Shown in pieces: positions 1-10,836 of a DNA stretch of 64,000 bases. This stretch comes from Madurella fahalii (taxonomy: Eukaryota; Ascomycota; Sordariomycetes; Sordariales). Position 1 is the stretch's first letter; every line of letters begins with the position of its first letter. The translations under genes and the position numbers were made by a program. The DNA is taken from NCBI GenBank assembly GCA_029876055.1, contig CM056874.1:8680001-8744000 (forward strand), read 5' to 3'. A model generated the notes under the pieces. The model searched no databases. It worked only from the letters and a program-made list of their open reading frames with translations, and was not told where the DNA came from.

Positions 1-613
1 GACGACGCAAAATGGCTTGTGGGAGGGATCGGATTGGTGCGACGACCAGTCGGACGTGGCGTGCTGCTTGATGTCGTCTTCAATGGTGCTGACGTTCTCC
101 TCGCCAACGATCTCGACAAAGTCGGCCCAAGCCGCTTCAAGCTTGGCGGGCGCAATGTCGTGCCTGGGCGGTTGTATTGCGTTCAGTGGCAAGGTCGAGC
201 TGGGATCGACATCGCGCGGATACTTAGTGCCCAGGAAGTAGCAGACGGAGCCAACAAAGAGGATAACTGGGAGTTGCCGTTAGTCGAAACATTCTAGCAA
301 CAAGTTGATATGTATGATATGTCATACCAAAAGTAAGACTAAAGTTCTTCGACGCGCTCGACTCGGGCCTTGTCCTCGCCATACGCTCCATGTCTGCTCT
401 CTCCTGCTGGATACGCTTCATAATGCTGTGCGTCAGCTGGCCCTTGAACGATGGGCCGTTCGACCTGGGCTTGTTGTCTCCTGTCGACGAGTAGCGGGCC
501 ATTGTTGGCATGGTGCGGAGGGCGAGGCATGCCGGCCGTCGAGCTCCAATTGGGGTCGGACCTCTCAAGCTCTGCCCCAGGCCCTTGGGCGCTCTGCCCG
601 CGAGCCGCGACAT
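1..613 (-). CDS. D-lactate dehydrogenase (cytochrome), mitochondrial, 5' part only
   Basis: Partial gene that runs off the left edge; 184 residues are visible. Exon 1 is 613-328, the intron 327-267 (GT-AG, with a CGACTAAC branch site), and exon 2 is 266-1. The N-terminus is rich in Arg, Ser and Ala and ends near ARYSS, as expected of a mitochondrial targeting sequence. After the splice comes a hydrophobic stretch around VILFVGSVCYFLG, which looks like an inner-membrane anchor. Then VGEENVSTIEDDIKQHATSD followed by a Trp-Ser-Ser-His stretch matches the segment just before the FAD-binding PCMH domain of fungal DLD1-type enzymes. Members oxidise D-lactate to pyruvate and pass electrons to cytochrome c at the inner membrane. 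The FAD and C-terminal domains lie outside the window, so activity cannot be judged. A related FAD-linked oxidase such as D-2-hydroxyglutarate dehydrogenase is the main alternative. Confidence 0.8.
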
Positions 614-1016
614 GGCTTCAATTGGCGTCTAGCTTATGGATCGAAGGCTATTTGAGCCGCATGCCGCGTCGTCGGTGAATTCGTTGGGTCGCAGTTCGGG
701 GATTGACAGCCCGGCGTTGTCAAAGGAAGCTTGGACCCTGGCGGGCAAAGAAAAAAAGGTCGAAAGCTCCCGTAGCCCCGCTGAAGTACAGGGCCCGGAT
801 CCCAGAGCGCCTGGAACACGGCATCCTCCGGTTCAAGCACGCAACACCATCCAGCGGCTACACTGATAACAAGAAACCCCAGGAAAATCATGATATGTGC
901 ACTGGAAGCGAGACGCCCACAAAAGTCAAGGTATAATTTCGACCAATCGATGTGGCACAGGCATCTACTTAGCATCAACCACCACCACCCCAAGCCGCGC
1001 GGGGTGTAAGTCGGTG
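614..1016. other. Intergenic, 403 bp
   Basis: Lies between the D-lactate dehydrogenase start and the stop of the upstream same-strand Clr5 gene. It must hold the D-LDH promoter and the Clr5 3' end. It contains an A-run near 749-757. No other gene is seen. Confidence 0.6.
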
Positions 1017-3296
1017 CTACTCCCACTGCCTCGGCCCTCCAGGCACAATGTGGATATTAAACGTTGGCGCTCCATGGCCTTGAACGTGTTGCAGATAAGT
1101 ATCCAGTTCGACCTCATCACTCACCGGCAGCGGCAGCTCGCCCCCTTTACCGTCTTTAATAATCCCCTCGATACCCAGACATACGGCCCCCGGCGTCTTT
1201 TGAACGGCTGCGGTTCGTATCTCGGCGATACTCCGCGAGCTGAGCGGACATATCCACTGCTGGGGGATCCCCGGAAACATAGCTGCCGATTCGGGGCGCA
1301 ACCGGAAAAAGACCGCGATAGCGCTGGATGCCGCCTGATGGTAGGCCTGCGCTTGTTGAGCGGCGGTGTAACCCTGTACGTACTGCTCGTCCATAAAGGG
1401 GTTCTGTGTCTCAGATGCAAGGAGCATGTTGGCGCCGAGTTGCGCATCCATCAACGCCTGATCCACCTGGGGTTCCACCTCGGCAGCCGGGAGTAAGCGA
1501 GACTCGGTGTGCGGGAGCGGCTTGTTCTTGTTCTTACTACCCGGGGGCCGTCCGCGGCGGCGGGGCGGAGCTGACTGTACTGGCATCTGCGAAGGGGCTT
1601 CCTCAGGTGTTTGAACCGAGGCCCGTGCAGGTGTTTGGCCAGGTGTCGTGCCCGGCGTTGACTGGGTGGCCACCGTGTTTGTGGACGTAGATGACTGCCG
1701 ATGAGCTTGCCCCGTAGTCTTAGTCTTCGACTTGGGCTGTTTCTCTTGGACCGGTTTCGGATCCCATGGTCTTTTGCCTAAGCGGAATACATCGTCTCGG
1801 TATCGTCTCGTGGCATCGCGGCATATCATGTTGATGGCCTTCATCTTCCGATGGTAATCGGGGTCCGTATGCTCAGAATTCGCGATGTTGCTGAGAAGCT
1901 CCGATCCTGCAATCCACCTTTGTTTGAGCGCCTCGAAGTAATCCAAGCCTTCCTCAAGCTTGGCTGTGAATTTTTCTTCGGCCAAGATGTTATAGAGTGA
2001 TGCGCGAACCTCTCTTCCTTCTTCCGGATTCAATCCGAGGATACTCTTGGCCTCTGCGATGGACAAGGAATTGTTTACTGTCCTAATCCTCTTAGTTACG
2101 TCGCAAGCAATAATCTCGATAGCCAGCTTCTTCTTATCCATGTCGATAGGATCCCACATGACGGAACGAAGGTGCATGCTTTCGCGGACCAGCTGGTCCT
2201 TGAGCGCCTCCCACTTTTCCGGCCCGGCGATTGTCTTCTTGACGACACCTGCACTCAGACAAATGGCGTGGAACTTATCCCTTACGGTCTTGTATGCAGC
2301 CACATCCAACTGCAGAATCTCCTTGGCCTCGGAGAGAGTCGTCTCGGATGGGAAACGAGGCGGCACCCCGGGGGGATCAGCTGGCAGGCCAGCGTAGGGT
2401 TTTGTATGTCGACGTCGCTTCTTGGCCGCCCATTTCTCGTAGTTTTCGGCCGCTAGACGCCGCTTCCTCTCCTCCCTGTGAGCCTGGCGGAACGCATCGT
2501 AAGTCTCGTTGTGGACGGGTGCGTCGGCAGGTGACAGCCCATCAGCTCCATGGCCTTGAAGGGTGCTATTGCCCTCTTCGTCCTCCCCCTCCTCCTCTTC
2601 ATCATCATCATTCTCATCCTCAACATTATGACTTCCGTCATCTTCCCCTTCTCCGTCCTCATCACCAACCGCGCTTTTAACGTCTCGCCGGCGCCGAGCG
2701 GCAGCCGAGGCTACGGGCTCCCCATAGCCGGCACTCGACCGAAGCAGCCATCCGTTCTTAGACCGAATACGCGCCAACTCCCGTTCTCCGATCTGAAAGC
2801 CCTCCTCGTCCACTAAGATGCGCAACATCTCCTTCTGGTTCAGATTCTGCTCCCATAGTTCTCGTACGCGGGCAACTAGCCGCTCATTCTTGTAGGCGGG
2901 GTTCAATCTGTTGGGGAACCCCCATCTGGAGAATGTTCCCTGGAAGGAGCGTCGACTACGACGCCGTAGTCCATGGTCAGCTGTCTAGCTCTTGAGCACT
3001 CTGGGTCGACGGGACGGCGCTCGGCAGACTAAGGCTATGGATCGGTCCCATATGGGCAGGAACATACAGAGGACCGGACATGCGGCCTGCGGCTGAGCGG
3101 CGGTTGCAATCGACCAGAGTCGGTACGGCGAGCCAGACGTGAAGAGATGCAATCGCAACACAAAAAGGGCCGAAACATACCTCGGCGTAAAGTCATAATG
3201 CTCACGCATATACTCAACAATCTCATCCAGGGATCTCTTCTCCTCGACATATAAGCGGTAGCATACCTCCCGATGAGGGTCCCAATTGTATACCAT
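1017..3296 (-). CDS. Clr5-domain nuclear protein with AT-hook
   Basis: Two exons: 3296-3181 and 2955-1017, with intron 3180-2956 (225 bp, GTATGT...GTAG), giving 684 residues. Splicing joins MVYNWDPHREVCYRLY... and EHYDFTP to SRRSFQGTFSRWGFPNR. Together these form a complete N-terminal Clr5 domain (about residues 1-55), the DNA-binding-like module first described in fission yeast Clr5. A second helix-rich repeat follows (WEQNLNQKEMLRILVDEEGF), then an acidic run of Asp/Glu around residues 150-170. Basic segments come next, and a Thr/Pro/Gln-rich linker leads to an AT-hook, RRRGRPPGSKNK. The C-terminal region is Gln/Ala-rich and ends in a conserved-looking 100-residue tail. The start was chosen because the ATG at 3296 begins the Clr5 domain. 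I infer a transcription or chromatin factor; the target is unknown. It lies in tandem with the amidase gene upstream. Confidence 0.82.
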
Positions 3297-3750
3297 GATG
3301 AGCTGTTGCGCCTCGACCAGAGAGGTTGGGGTTGCAATTGTTCTACGGAGAAGCTTACTGCAGGCAAAAAACAGCCCGACTACGGTGGCCCGACGGGTGG
3401 TCTGATGAAAGATGTGCCAAATGTGTCCGTGCACAGCATCAGCGGCGCACGGTCGAATACACTGTCATTGCACTGCAGCGTTCCTGATGATCCCCTCCCC
3501 GTCCCTTGATAAAGGTGTTTTGGATAAACTGATCGAAGGGCCGCACGCGAAAAGCGAAGAACCCTCATGGCCTGCACATCTTGATAGATTTAGAAAAAGA
3601 TTTCCATCATTCCACTCGAATGTACCCGGGGGTACTCTACCTTGCGGACAGGGGCATCCTTTGTACTCTTACAACACAGGGGTATCTTTTCTCATGTGTA
3701 TCTCAGACCCCTCTTAGTTTTCAACAGCGCTCACAGACCCCCGCCGGCCC
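3297..3750. other. Intergenic, 454 bp
   Basis: Separates the amidase stop from the Clr5 gene start on the same strand. It must serve as the Clr5 promoter. No feature beyond weak spurious ORFs is seen. Confidence 0.6.
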
Positions 3751-5839
3751 CTACCTTCCAGCCTTCTCTTTCGCCATCCCAATCACATCAGCCCACTCGG
3801 CCGGACGCTGCCTTCCGCCCGGATACACCTCGTGCAGATACCTCTCGGCATCCCCCGCAAACCCCAACAGCTGCTCCTCAGCTCCCCACTCGCCCATTGC
3901 CATCAGCCCGACGGGCAACTTGCCCTCGCCCTGCGCCGGGTTGACATAGCCCGCCGGACACGAGACGGCCGGACAGCCGCTCGTGTTGGCGTACCACGCA
4001 AACGTCATGCTCTTGACCGTCATATTGCCGTTGGAGCACCCGTACTTCTGGTCGCCCGGGTGGATGGGCCATCCGGCAACGGGCGTCGTCGGCGTCAGAA
4101 TCAGCAGCCCGGGGTACTTGTCGAAGAGGAATGCCAGGTGCTGCATGATGACCTGCCGAATCTGCCCGCACTTGAGATAGTCCACGGCCGACGACGGCTG
4201 GCCCATACCGACCATGATGCGGTTGGGGTAATTCAAGACGCTGAGATACTTGGAGGGATTCTTGACGCGGCTGCGGGCGTCGGTGACGGCTTCGGCGAGG
4301 CAGGTTGCGGCGTGCGCAATCTGCCCCTCGCGGAGGAAGGGCAGCTTAATCTCGACTGTCTCGTAACCCATTTGTGAGGTGAGGTGGGCTACGGCCTTGT
4401 CAAAGACTTCTTTCACGTCCGGCGCTGATCTATCTATCCACTCGCGGCAAATACCGATGTACTTCTTTGCCGACGGTTCGGGGGGGACGGAGACCGCAAA
4501 CAGGTTCTGGTCGGGGTCCTCGGGGTCCGGCTGCGCCATGATGCGGAATGCAATTGTGAGATCTGCCACCGTCGATGTCATGGGCCCGACGACGCACACA
4601 GACGAGCTCCTGCTGCACAGCCTGTTGAAGGTAGGTTTGAGGCCGTAGACGCCACAAAAGGCCATCGGGATTCGCACGCTACCTCCTGGAAAACATGTTA
4701 GGGTGAGATTCTCCTAGGTGTATTTCAGCTATACTCACCCGCATCTGTCCCGACGGTAATGGGGACGAGACCACCGCTGAGGGCGGACGCCGCCCCTGAC
4801 GACGAACCGCCGGGGAAGTACGACTTGTTGTACCAGTTCGTGGCGGTCCCCGTCCTCGGCTAGACTCATGGTTAGCTGTCGTCTTGAGCGCCCCGCTGAG
4901 CAGCTCGACACTCACATTGAGCCCATTAGTATCTGCCAACCAGTCAGCACATCGAGGTCTACGAAAGGCGAGCCAGGAGGATACACACCCATGCCGACCT
5001 CCTGCTGGTTCATCTTCCCCACCATAATGGCCCCCGCATCCTCGAGCACTTTTGCCGGCCATATCGTCCTCTGCTCAGGCTTGTTGAAAAACGCCTCGGC
5101 CTTGTTCACCTTCATAGCCCTCGTCGAGACATAGCCCTTCACCTCGAGATCGTCCTTGACACCAAACGGAACGCCGTCCAGAATGCCAAGCGGCTTTCCC
5201 GCAGCCCATCGCTCGGTTGACGCCCTCGCAGCAGCCAGCACTTCTTCGACGTTGCAGTGCGTCCAGGCGACCGCGTACTTGGACTGCGGCTGCACGTCGC
5301 GCCTGATGAGTGGGAGGAGCGTCTCGACTACCTGCAGGGGTGTCACCTCCCCGGACTTGTAGAGGTCATGGTAGTCGGCGATGGAGTAGAACCGGCCCGG
5401 GAGGTCGGTAGGCTGCGGCAGCTGGAGCGAGGGATGCAGCTCCAGCATGCTTGTTGGTGAGTTAGTGTCGCTAAGGGCGATGACGTTGGGCTTCGCAGAG
5501 GGGATATCAGCATGGGATGCAGCGTGATTGGAGGTGAGTTTAGTTACCTGGATCCTCCAGTTTACGTTCTCCAAGCCCGGAGTGGACTCAATTCGGCCGA
5601 ATCCGGCATTCGCCCAGAGGAGTTTCCGGAGCCATTGTAAGTTTTCGACTCTGGGAAGGGAGTCAGCGGTTGCTTATGTGTTCCTATACAACGCCGACCG
5701 CTTACAGCAGAGAGGCGATCACAAGAGGGATTCCACGCAGTTCGGGGTTCTTGTCTTCCTCGAAGCGATACTCGAGCGCAGAGGCCGGTGCCTCTTTCGC
5801 GCCTGGGTGATTGGCGAACCGTCGCGTTGGGGGAGCCAT
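3751..5839 (-). CDS. Amidase-signature family amidase
   Basis: Six exons: 5839-5706, 5650-5548, 5490-4989, 4932-4916 (a 17-nt micro-exon), 4859-4739 and 4685-3751. They give 603 residues. Introns are 53-57 bp with GT-AG ends. The fold is the amidase signature, which hydrolyses amides through a Ser-cisSer-Lys triad. All three residues are visible: Lys191 in GVKDD, Ser271 in GGSSSGAA and Ser295 in GTDAGGSVRIP. Their spacing matches known members (24 residues from cis-Ser to nucleophile). The micro-exon encodes most of DTNGLN, needed to join QQEVGM to the PRTGTATNW stretch. There is no signal peptide, so it is probably cytosolic. The substrate is unknown; fungal relatives include acetamidase-like and fatty-amide-hydrolase-like enzymes. 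The 57-bp third intron is a multiple of three without a stop, so its removal is likely (it has a GCTGAT branch site) but not certain. Confidence 0.88.
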
Positions 5840-7626
5840 TGGGGGATAACTACCGCTGATGATTGAGCTCAATCAAAGAGAATTCGGACAGAACATTGAT
5901 ATGTAGTTTATGAGATAGCCAAACCCCCCTATCCCTAACAAGGCCAATGAGCCGTGGCACCAGACGCGACTAAGCGGCCGCAAGGTAGCATTCAAAAAGA
6001 TCCTGAGGGATCAAGTTTCCACAAAGCCGATTTGGTCAAACGCGAGGTCGCTTCCAGATCAGGGTCAATCCTGTTGTTAAGCGGCACGTCGCAAACAACC
6101 ACAAGGCCAAAAGTCAATAATGAAAGCAAGGATCGGCTGTTCGCGTCGCGGCGTGGAAGAGAGTTATGCATGCTTAACTAGGGTAATATGTACAACTTCC
6201 GAAACGGGGGATGGGAAGGAGGGGTTCAGTTGGGCCCGGGGGATTGCAGGCAGGGCCCACTGGGTGGTACCTCGGCTGCACGGACTGTCGGTGCTGAAGA
6301 TCAACCGGCGCGGACAGGGCAAAGACTCCGGACCTGGGTAGAGAAGTTGGCCAGAACAGGGGCTATGTTGTGAGGAGGCTGCTACGTGGGTACTTGAGGA
6401 ATGGCATCAAGAAAATAATCACAAAAAAAGCTGGGAGCTCGAAGTTCAAAGAGTATGTGATTGCTATTTCCTCACCCACTGTCCAACCAGAACTGTCCGA
6501 GCACTCTAACACAGTTCCCCATGGATGAGAATAGAGAACTGCGCCTAATAAGCGTACCAAATCATGCCTCACGTAATATCAATTAGCTTGTTCACACGGC
6601 CAAGGCGCAATTGTTTGTATTTCGTCTGGCGCTTGCCTTACAGATGCAGCAACGGGCGCAGCACTAAACTCCCAGGCTACGGCTTGCGAGCTTGTACCAA
6701 ACCTCTCGCATCGTCCGTCCATACCTCACTCGCTCTTGATGATATAGCGAGTGTAGAGGAAAGAGAGTAAAAGTACATCCAGAACCCTAAAGAAGGGAGG
6801 TATTCCAACACTAGTGTCCAGTGCAGTTCGACCCACCCTAGTCCGAACCCAGTCCCCATCCGGATGCAGAGATACCAAGGCATTTACCCCCTATCCATCC
6901 ATCCATATTCTAACCCTAATCCCGAGCCAGAAAGAGAATGCTGGCCGGTCCAGTGGTTGTCGCACAAGACCGTAACCGAACCATGAATGGTTCCCAAAAC
7001 CCAAATTCCGTTTCCATTCCCCTATCCAGCCATAGGTAGATACTTAGGGCGCAGGGGGAAAACCAAAACGACCGTACGAAAACATCAAATCGTGAATGGA
7101 GCAAACGAAGGGTCAGGAAAAACAATGGGTAGAAAAAACAACCTCCCTAAACCTGAACGCCATTTGCCCGGTTCCGTAAAAGCAAAACAACCTCCGGATA
7201 CTATCCTCGGGGATGAGGAGATCCTTAGTCCAGTCCAGCTCCTAAACGCCTTTCTCAAAGCTCAAGGCTCCGATATGAAAACAAATGCAGAGTTGCCTTC
7301 CCTGCCACTCTGGCATCCCTTTTGTCTGTTCCTTAACCGCTGCGCTTTTCCGCGCTGTACTGTTGCTAATGTCCCGCTTGGGAGGAGAAGCGTCGCATCG
7401 CAAGACGCTGATGGTGATGACCGAAAGTAGGTAGGTGGCGCTGATGCTGCCAGGGTCTAATTGGCAGGCGGATAGGCCGGTGTAGCGGATCGTTGCGATG
7501 TGGTGATGGTGGCTTTTTGATGCTCCGGGGCTGCCATGCACCCAACGGGAAGGGATGATAACCCAAGGCAGCAAGGCCATATCCAGCAACCGAGGCCAGC
7601 GTACCGTATCCAATTTTGGAAAACGC
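5840..7626. other. Intergenic, 1.8 kb
   Basis: Holds the amidase promoter and the 3' flank of the gene at 7627-9258. I found short ORFs only, on both strands, none with recognisable domains. There is a small ATCC tandem (about 6892-6904). Confidence 0.5.
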
Positions 7627-9258
7627 TTAATGCGCTCCAAGCCGCAACAGCTTGGTCCTCAGCCAGAGGATAAAACCCTGCCAGTAACTCTGCGTCTTCC
7701 GTTTGGCCCCACTGCCCCTCCTTGGCCGCGTCTGCTCGAACCGCACATCATCCACGCCAGGCCCAAATGCAGGCGGCGTCTGGAGCGGTACGCTCTCATA
7801 CTTGCGGCTAGCAAACCCCATCTGCTTCTCCCCTGCCGTCTCTCCCGGCGTAGGCGAGTCTGTATGCCGTCTCCTCCCAATACCAAGCCCATGGCTATGG
7901 TGACCGCCCATGCCAGCGGGTACAGAGGACGACCCGAACCCCGCTCCACCTCCACCTCCTCCCCCTGGCAGAAACGGCGACGACCGGCCCGAGACCTCGG
8001 CCCTCGGCGAGTTCCTCCCGCTCGCCCACGATCCGGCCTTCTGAAAGACCTTCCCGCCTCCGCCTCCGATCCCGATTCCGATCCCCACCCCACCACTAGC
8101 GTGAGGCGGCACCGAGTGGGCACCGCCCAGCCCCGTGGGCGTGATCCTGCGGTGAGCGGACGGCCTGGCGGGCTCGCCCTTCTCGATGCGGCTCGCCTCC
8201 TTGGTGTCGCGCCGCTCCCGCTTGCGGATCATCTCGCGGTCGTACTTCTCCTCCTTGACGCGCTCGCGCTCCTCAAACTTGCGGCGCGCGGCGCGTATGT
8301 TCTCGGCGCGCGCGGCTGTGTCCAGCTCGGAGCGGCTGCGCAGGCGCGGGAACGACATGTCGAGGGAGCTGCGGAGTGGCGACATCTGGGCGGCTTGTTG
8401 CTGCGGCTGTTGCGAGATCGAGATCCCGCCAAGACTCCCCGTCGGCGAGTCTAGCGCGTTGCCGCCGCCCCCGCTTACGCTCAGGCTAAGGCTGTTGTTG
8501 AGGTGCAGGTCCGAGTGGCTTGCGTTGGGGACGCTGCTGCCGCCGGTGCCGGTGCTGTGGGCAAGGCGAGCGGTGGCGCCCGAGACGGAGCGGTTCGTGT
8601 TGATACGGAGGGAAGGGGGCTTTGAGGAAGAGACAATCTCCGGGAAGGAAGCGGTGCGCTGGCTGTTGAGCGAGGGGCGCCGCAGGTTAGACTGGGACGA
8701 GATGGCTGGAGGCGGGGGCGGGGGAGCAGATGGATGATGGAGGAGATGGTGATGGTGGTGGTTATGGTGATGTGGTGAATGGGAATACGCTGTGGTTGTG
8801 TCGAACTCGTCGTCGTCCTCGTTTTCGGTGATGGTAGGCGAGCAGTCCCTTCCGTTGTCGAGCGAGGCGAGGGAATTGGCATACGACAGAGGGGGAGTCG
8901 CGGTGCGCGGGGTTTGGGCGAAAGGATGAACGAAAGCGCCGCGCGGACCGCTGCTAGCTGAAGCTTGCGATCCAGATCGGCCGTGTTGAAACTTCGCGCG
9001 GAAACTACTCCCCCCACTACTAACCACGCCGGCGTCTCCTGCAGCCCCATAACCGCCCAAAAATCCAAAACTAACATCCCTCGCCGTCGGCGCAAATCCC
9101 CCATCATGCCCGCCATTCTCCAGCTGTTCGACTGGCTGCTCGTCCCACCCCCGATCCAAATCCAACGAGTTCTTCGGCGAGTGCGATAACTTTTTCAATA
9201 TCGGCTTGACCATCTTGCCCCGCGTCTTGGTAATCTTGTTGGACGCCATCCCGGGCAT
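7627..9258 (-). CDS. Low-complexity basic protein of unknown function
   Basis: Single uninterrupted ORF of 543 residues. I do not recognise a family. The N-terminus MVKPILKKLSHSPKNSLDLD (starting at residue 16) looks structured and basic, and may be the conserved core. The middle is Ser/Pro/Gly/His-rich, with a His run (HHHNHHHHHLLHH), a proline run and several glycine runs. Around residues 325-360 there is a charged helical segment, RKFEERERVKEEKYDREMIR, likely a coiled coil. The C-terminus KTQSYWQGFILWLRTKLLRL is amphipathic or hydrophobic and could bind membranes. The start at 9258 is the longest; the Met at residue 4 or 16 is possible. Strong, long and GC-rich coding bias makes it a real gene. 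Function cannot be assigned; a membrane-peripheral scaffold role would be speculation. Confidence 0.7.
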   Translation of the reverse strand: MPGMASNKITKTRGKMVKPILKKLSHSPKNSLDLDRGWDEQPVEQLENGGHDGGFAPTARDVSFGFLGGYGAAGDAGVVSSGGSSFRAKFQHGRSGSQASASSGPRGAFVHPFAQTPRTATPPLSYANSLASLDNGRDCSPTITENEDDDEFDTTTAYSHSPHHHNHHHHHLLHHPSAPPPPPPAISSQSNLRRPSLNSQRTASFPEIVSSSKPPSLRINTNRSVSGATARLAHSTGTGGSSVPNASHSDLHLNNSLSLSVSGGGGNALDSPTGSLGGISISQQPQQQAAQMSPLRSSLDMSFPRLRSRSELDTAARAENIRAARRKFEERERVKEEKYDREMIRKRERRDTKEASRIEKGEPARPSAHRRITPTGLGGAHSVPPHASGGVGIGIGIGGGGGKVFQKAGSWASGRNSPRAEVSGRSSPFLPGGGGGGGAGFGSSSVPAGMGGHHSHGLGIGRRRHTDSPTPGETAGEKQMGFASRKYESVPLQTPPAFGPGVDDVRFEQTRPRRGSGAKRKTQSYWQGFILWLRTKLLRLGAH

Positions 9259-10815
9259 CTGCTAATTGGTACAACAAATGGGGAAGCGAAACAAGAACCA
9301 CAGAGCGCACCAAGCGGAGCTTGTCGGGGGGAGGGGGGGATAGGGGCCGTCGGCGCTATCGCCGGGTCACGCACGACGATCCGGGAATTGAGACGGCGGC
9401 CACGTTGGACCTTTTGAAGGGCATCTGGCGGGTTTGCAAAACGAAATCAAGAAGGGTTTCCCGTCGCGCCGGGCCACGGACGACGGCCGATACGCTCGGC
9501 GAGACACGCAACACGCACGCAACAATCAACCGTGTTTCCGGGGGGCAGTAAGCGATTGTAATGTTGTCGCGGTTGCCCTGCGTCAACGGCACCGGGCCAG
9601 CGCCGTGATGATATGATGCGGTAATTGACTGGGATTGCTAGGGATTTGTGAACAAAGACGTTGTCGTTGGCATGAGGTGGGATGACGAATTCCGGCGGCG
9701 AAGAAGGATTCTGTTTTGCGACGGGACCTCGCTCAGCAGCGGCCAAGCACCGCCTACATAGGCCACTGATTCAGCCTCATTCCCCTTGTGTCCAGCATCT
9801 GTTGATTGTGGGGGAGGAGGAGGGGTCGACAGGGGTTGCCGGGCTGGGGCTGGGGACGCTGTGGACACCGCGCGGGGCCCGAAGAAGGCGGTCGAGCACG
9901 GCCACTCAGCGGTGAGACCGCGTTCGTCCGCCACACGCGCTGTCCGCATTGGCAACATGATTGGAGGGCGAGCTGTCGGCTCAGATGGCTGCAGCTCTGC
10001 CGAGTCTCATCATTGGACGCAGAAAGAGGAGAACAATGGCTGGTGTCGACCATAAGCACGGCATCAATCCAAATGTCATCAACACCACACGCGAAAACAC
10101 ACACACACAAGGACACGCGCAGCAAAAGGTATGTTGCCGTTTGCGTTTTTTTCTAAATTCTCTCTTGTTATGGTGACGACCGGCACAAATTCGCTCACCC
10201 CCAGACCGCGGAATTTGGGTCCATACCGGCGGTCAAGACGCCCCCAGAATCGAATCACTAGCGCCAGTTAGATGCAGAAGATCCATGATCTAGCGGGCAC
10301 CACAAGCCCGACTGTTCGTTCCGGAATCTCTCCCGTCAAAAGCAACCTTAGTTCTCCCTATTCCATTGTTCGAAACTAAAGAAGGTCGATCGGATTGATA
10401 GGCGGCCGTCTGCGAACAGACTGATGATTTTCCCCGTGTCTTACCCCGATTTCACGTTCCGGCCGATCTGGATCTCTGCAGTAACCGCACGAATGCGGGG
10501 CCAAAACACCGACCAAAAGCATCCCAAGCCAAGAACGATAACTGATAGGGATTCGGTCCACAGATTGTTGCGCAAGGCTCCATTCCATCGTCCCATATCT
10601 GGAACCATCGCTTCGAGTACAAACTCACCGCACCTCGCCGGCCCTGCTCTCCGCCATAAAATCCCCGCAAAGCCGAGCCGGCCGGAGCGTTGGTTGCTCT
10701 CGCACCTCCTCAATTCGTCCTCCATGGGGGGCTTGACTTGCGCCGAGAGACCGGTGAACGAGCCCCGCGCATTGGACCCTCCTTCTTCCCCTGAATGAGC
10801 ATTTTCTGGGAGACG

Positions 10816-10836
10816 AAAAAAAAAAAAAAAAAAAAA
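10816..10836. repeat. A21 homopolymer
   Basis: Run of 21 adenines on the plus strand inside the gene-poor region upstream of the glycosyltransferase. Confidence 0.9.

Noticed and set aside
6908..6922. Telomere-like CTAACCCTAAT
   Set aside because: It is a single unit, not an array, and lies in ordinary intergenic sequence.
8481..9116. 211-codon minus-strand ORF overlapping the unknown protein gene
   Set aside because: It is an alternative frame of the longer 543-residue ORF and is rich in Ser/Pro/Thr without domains.
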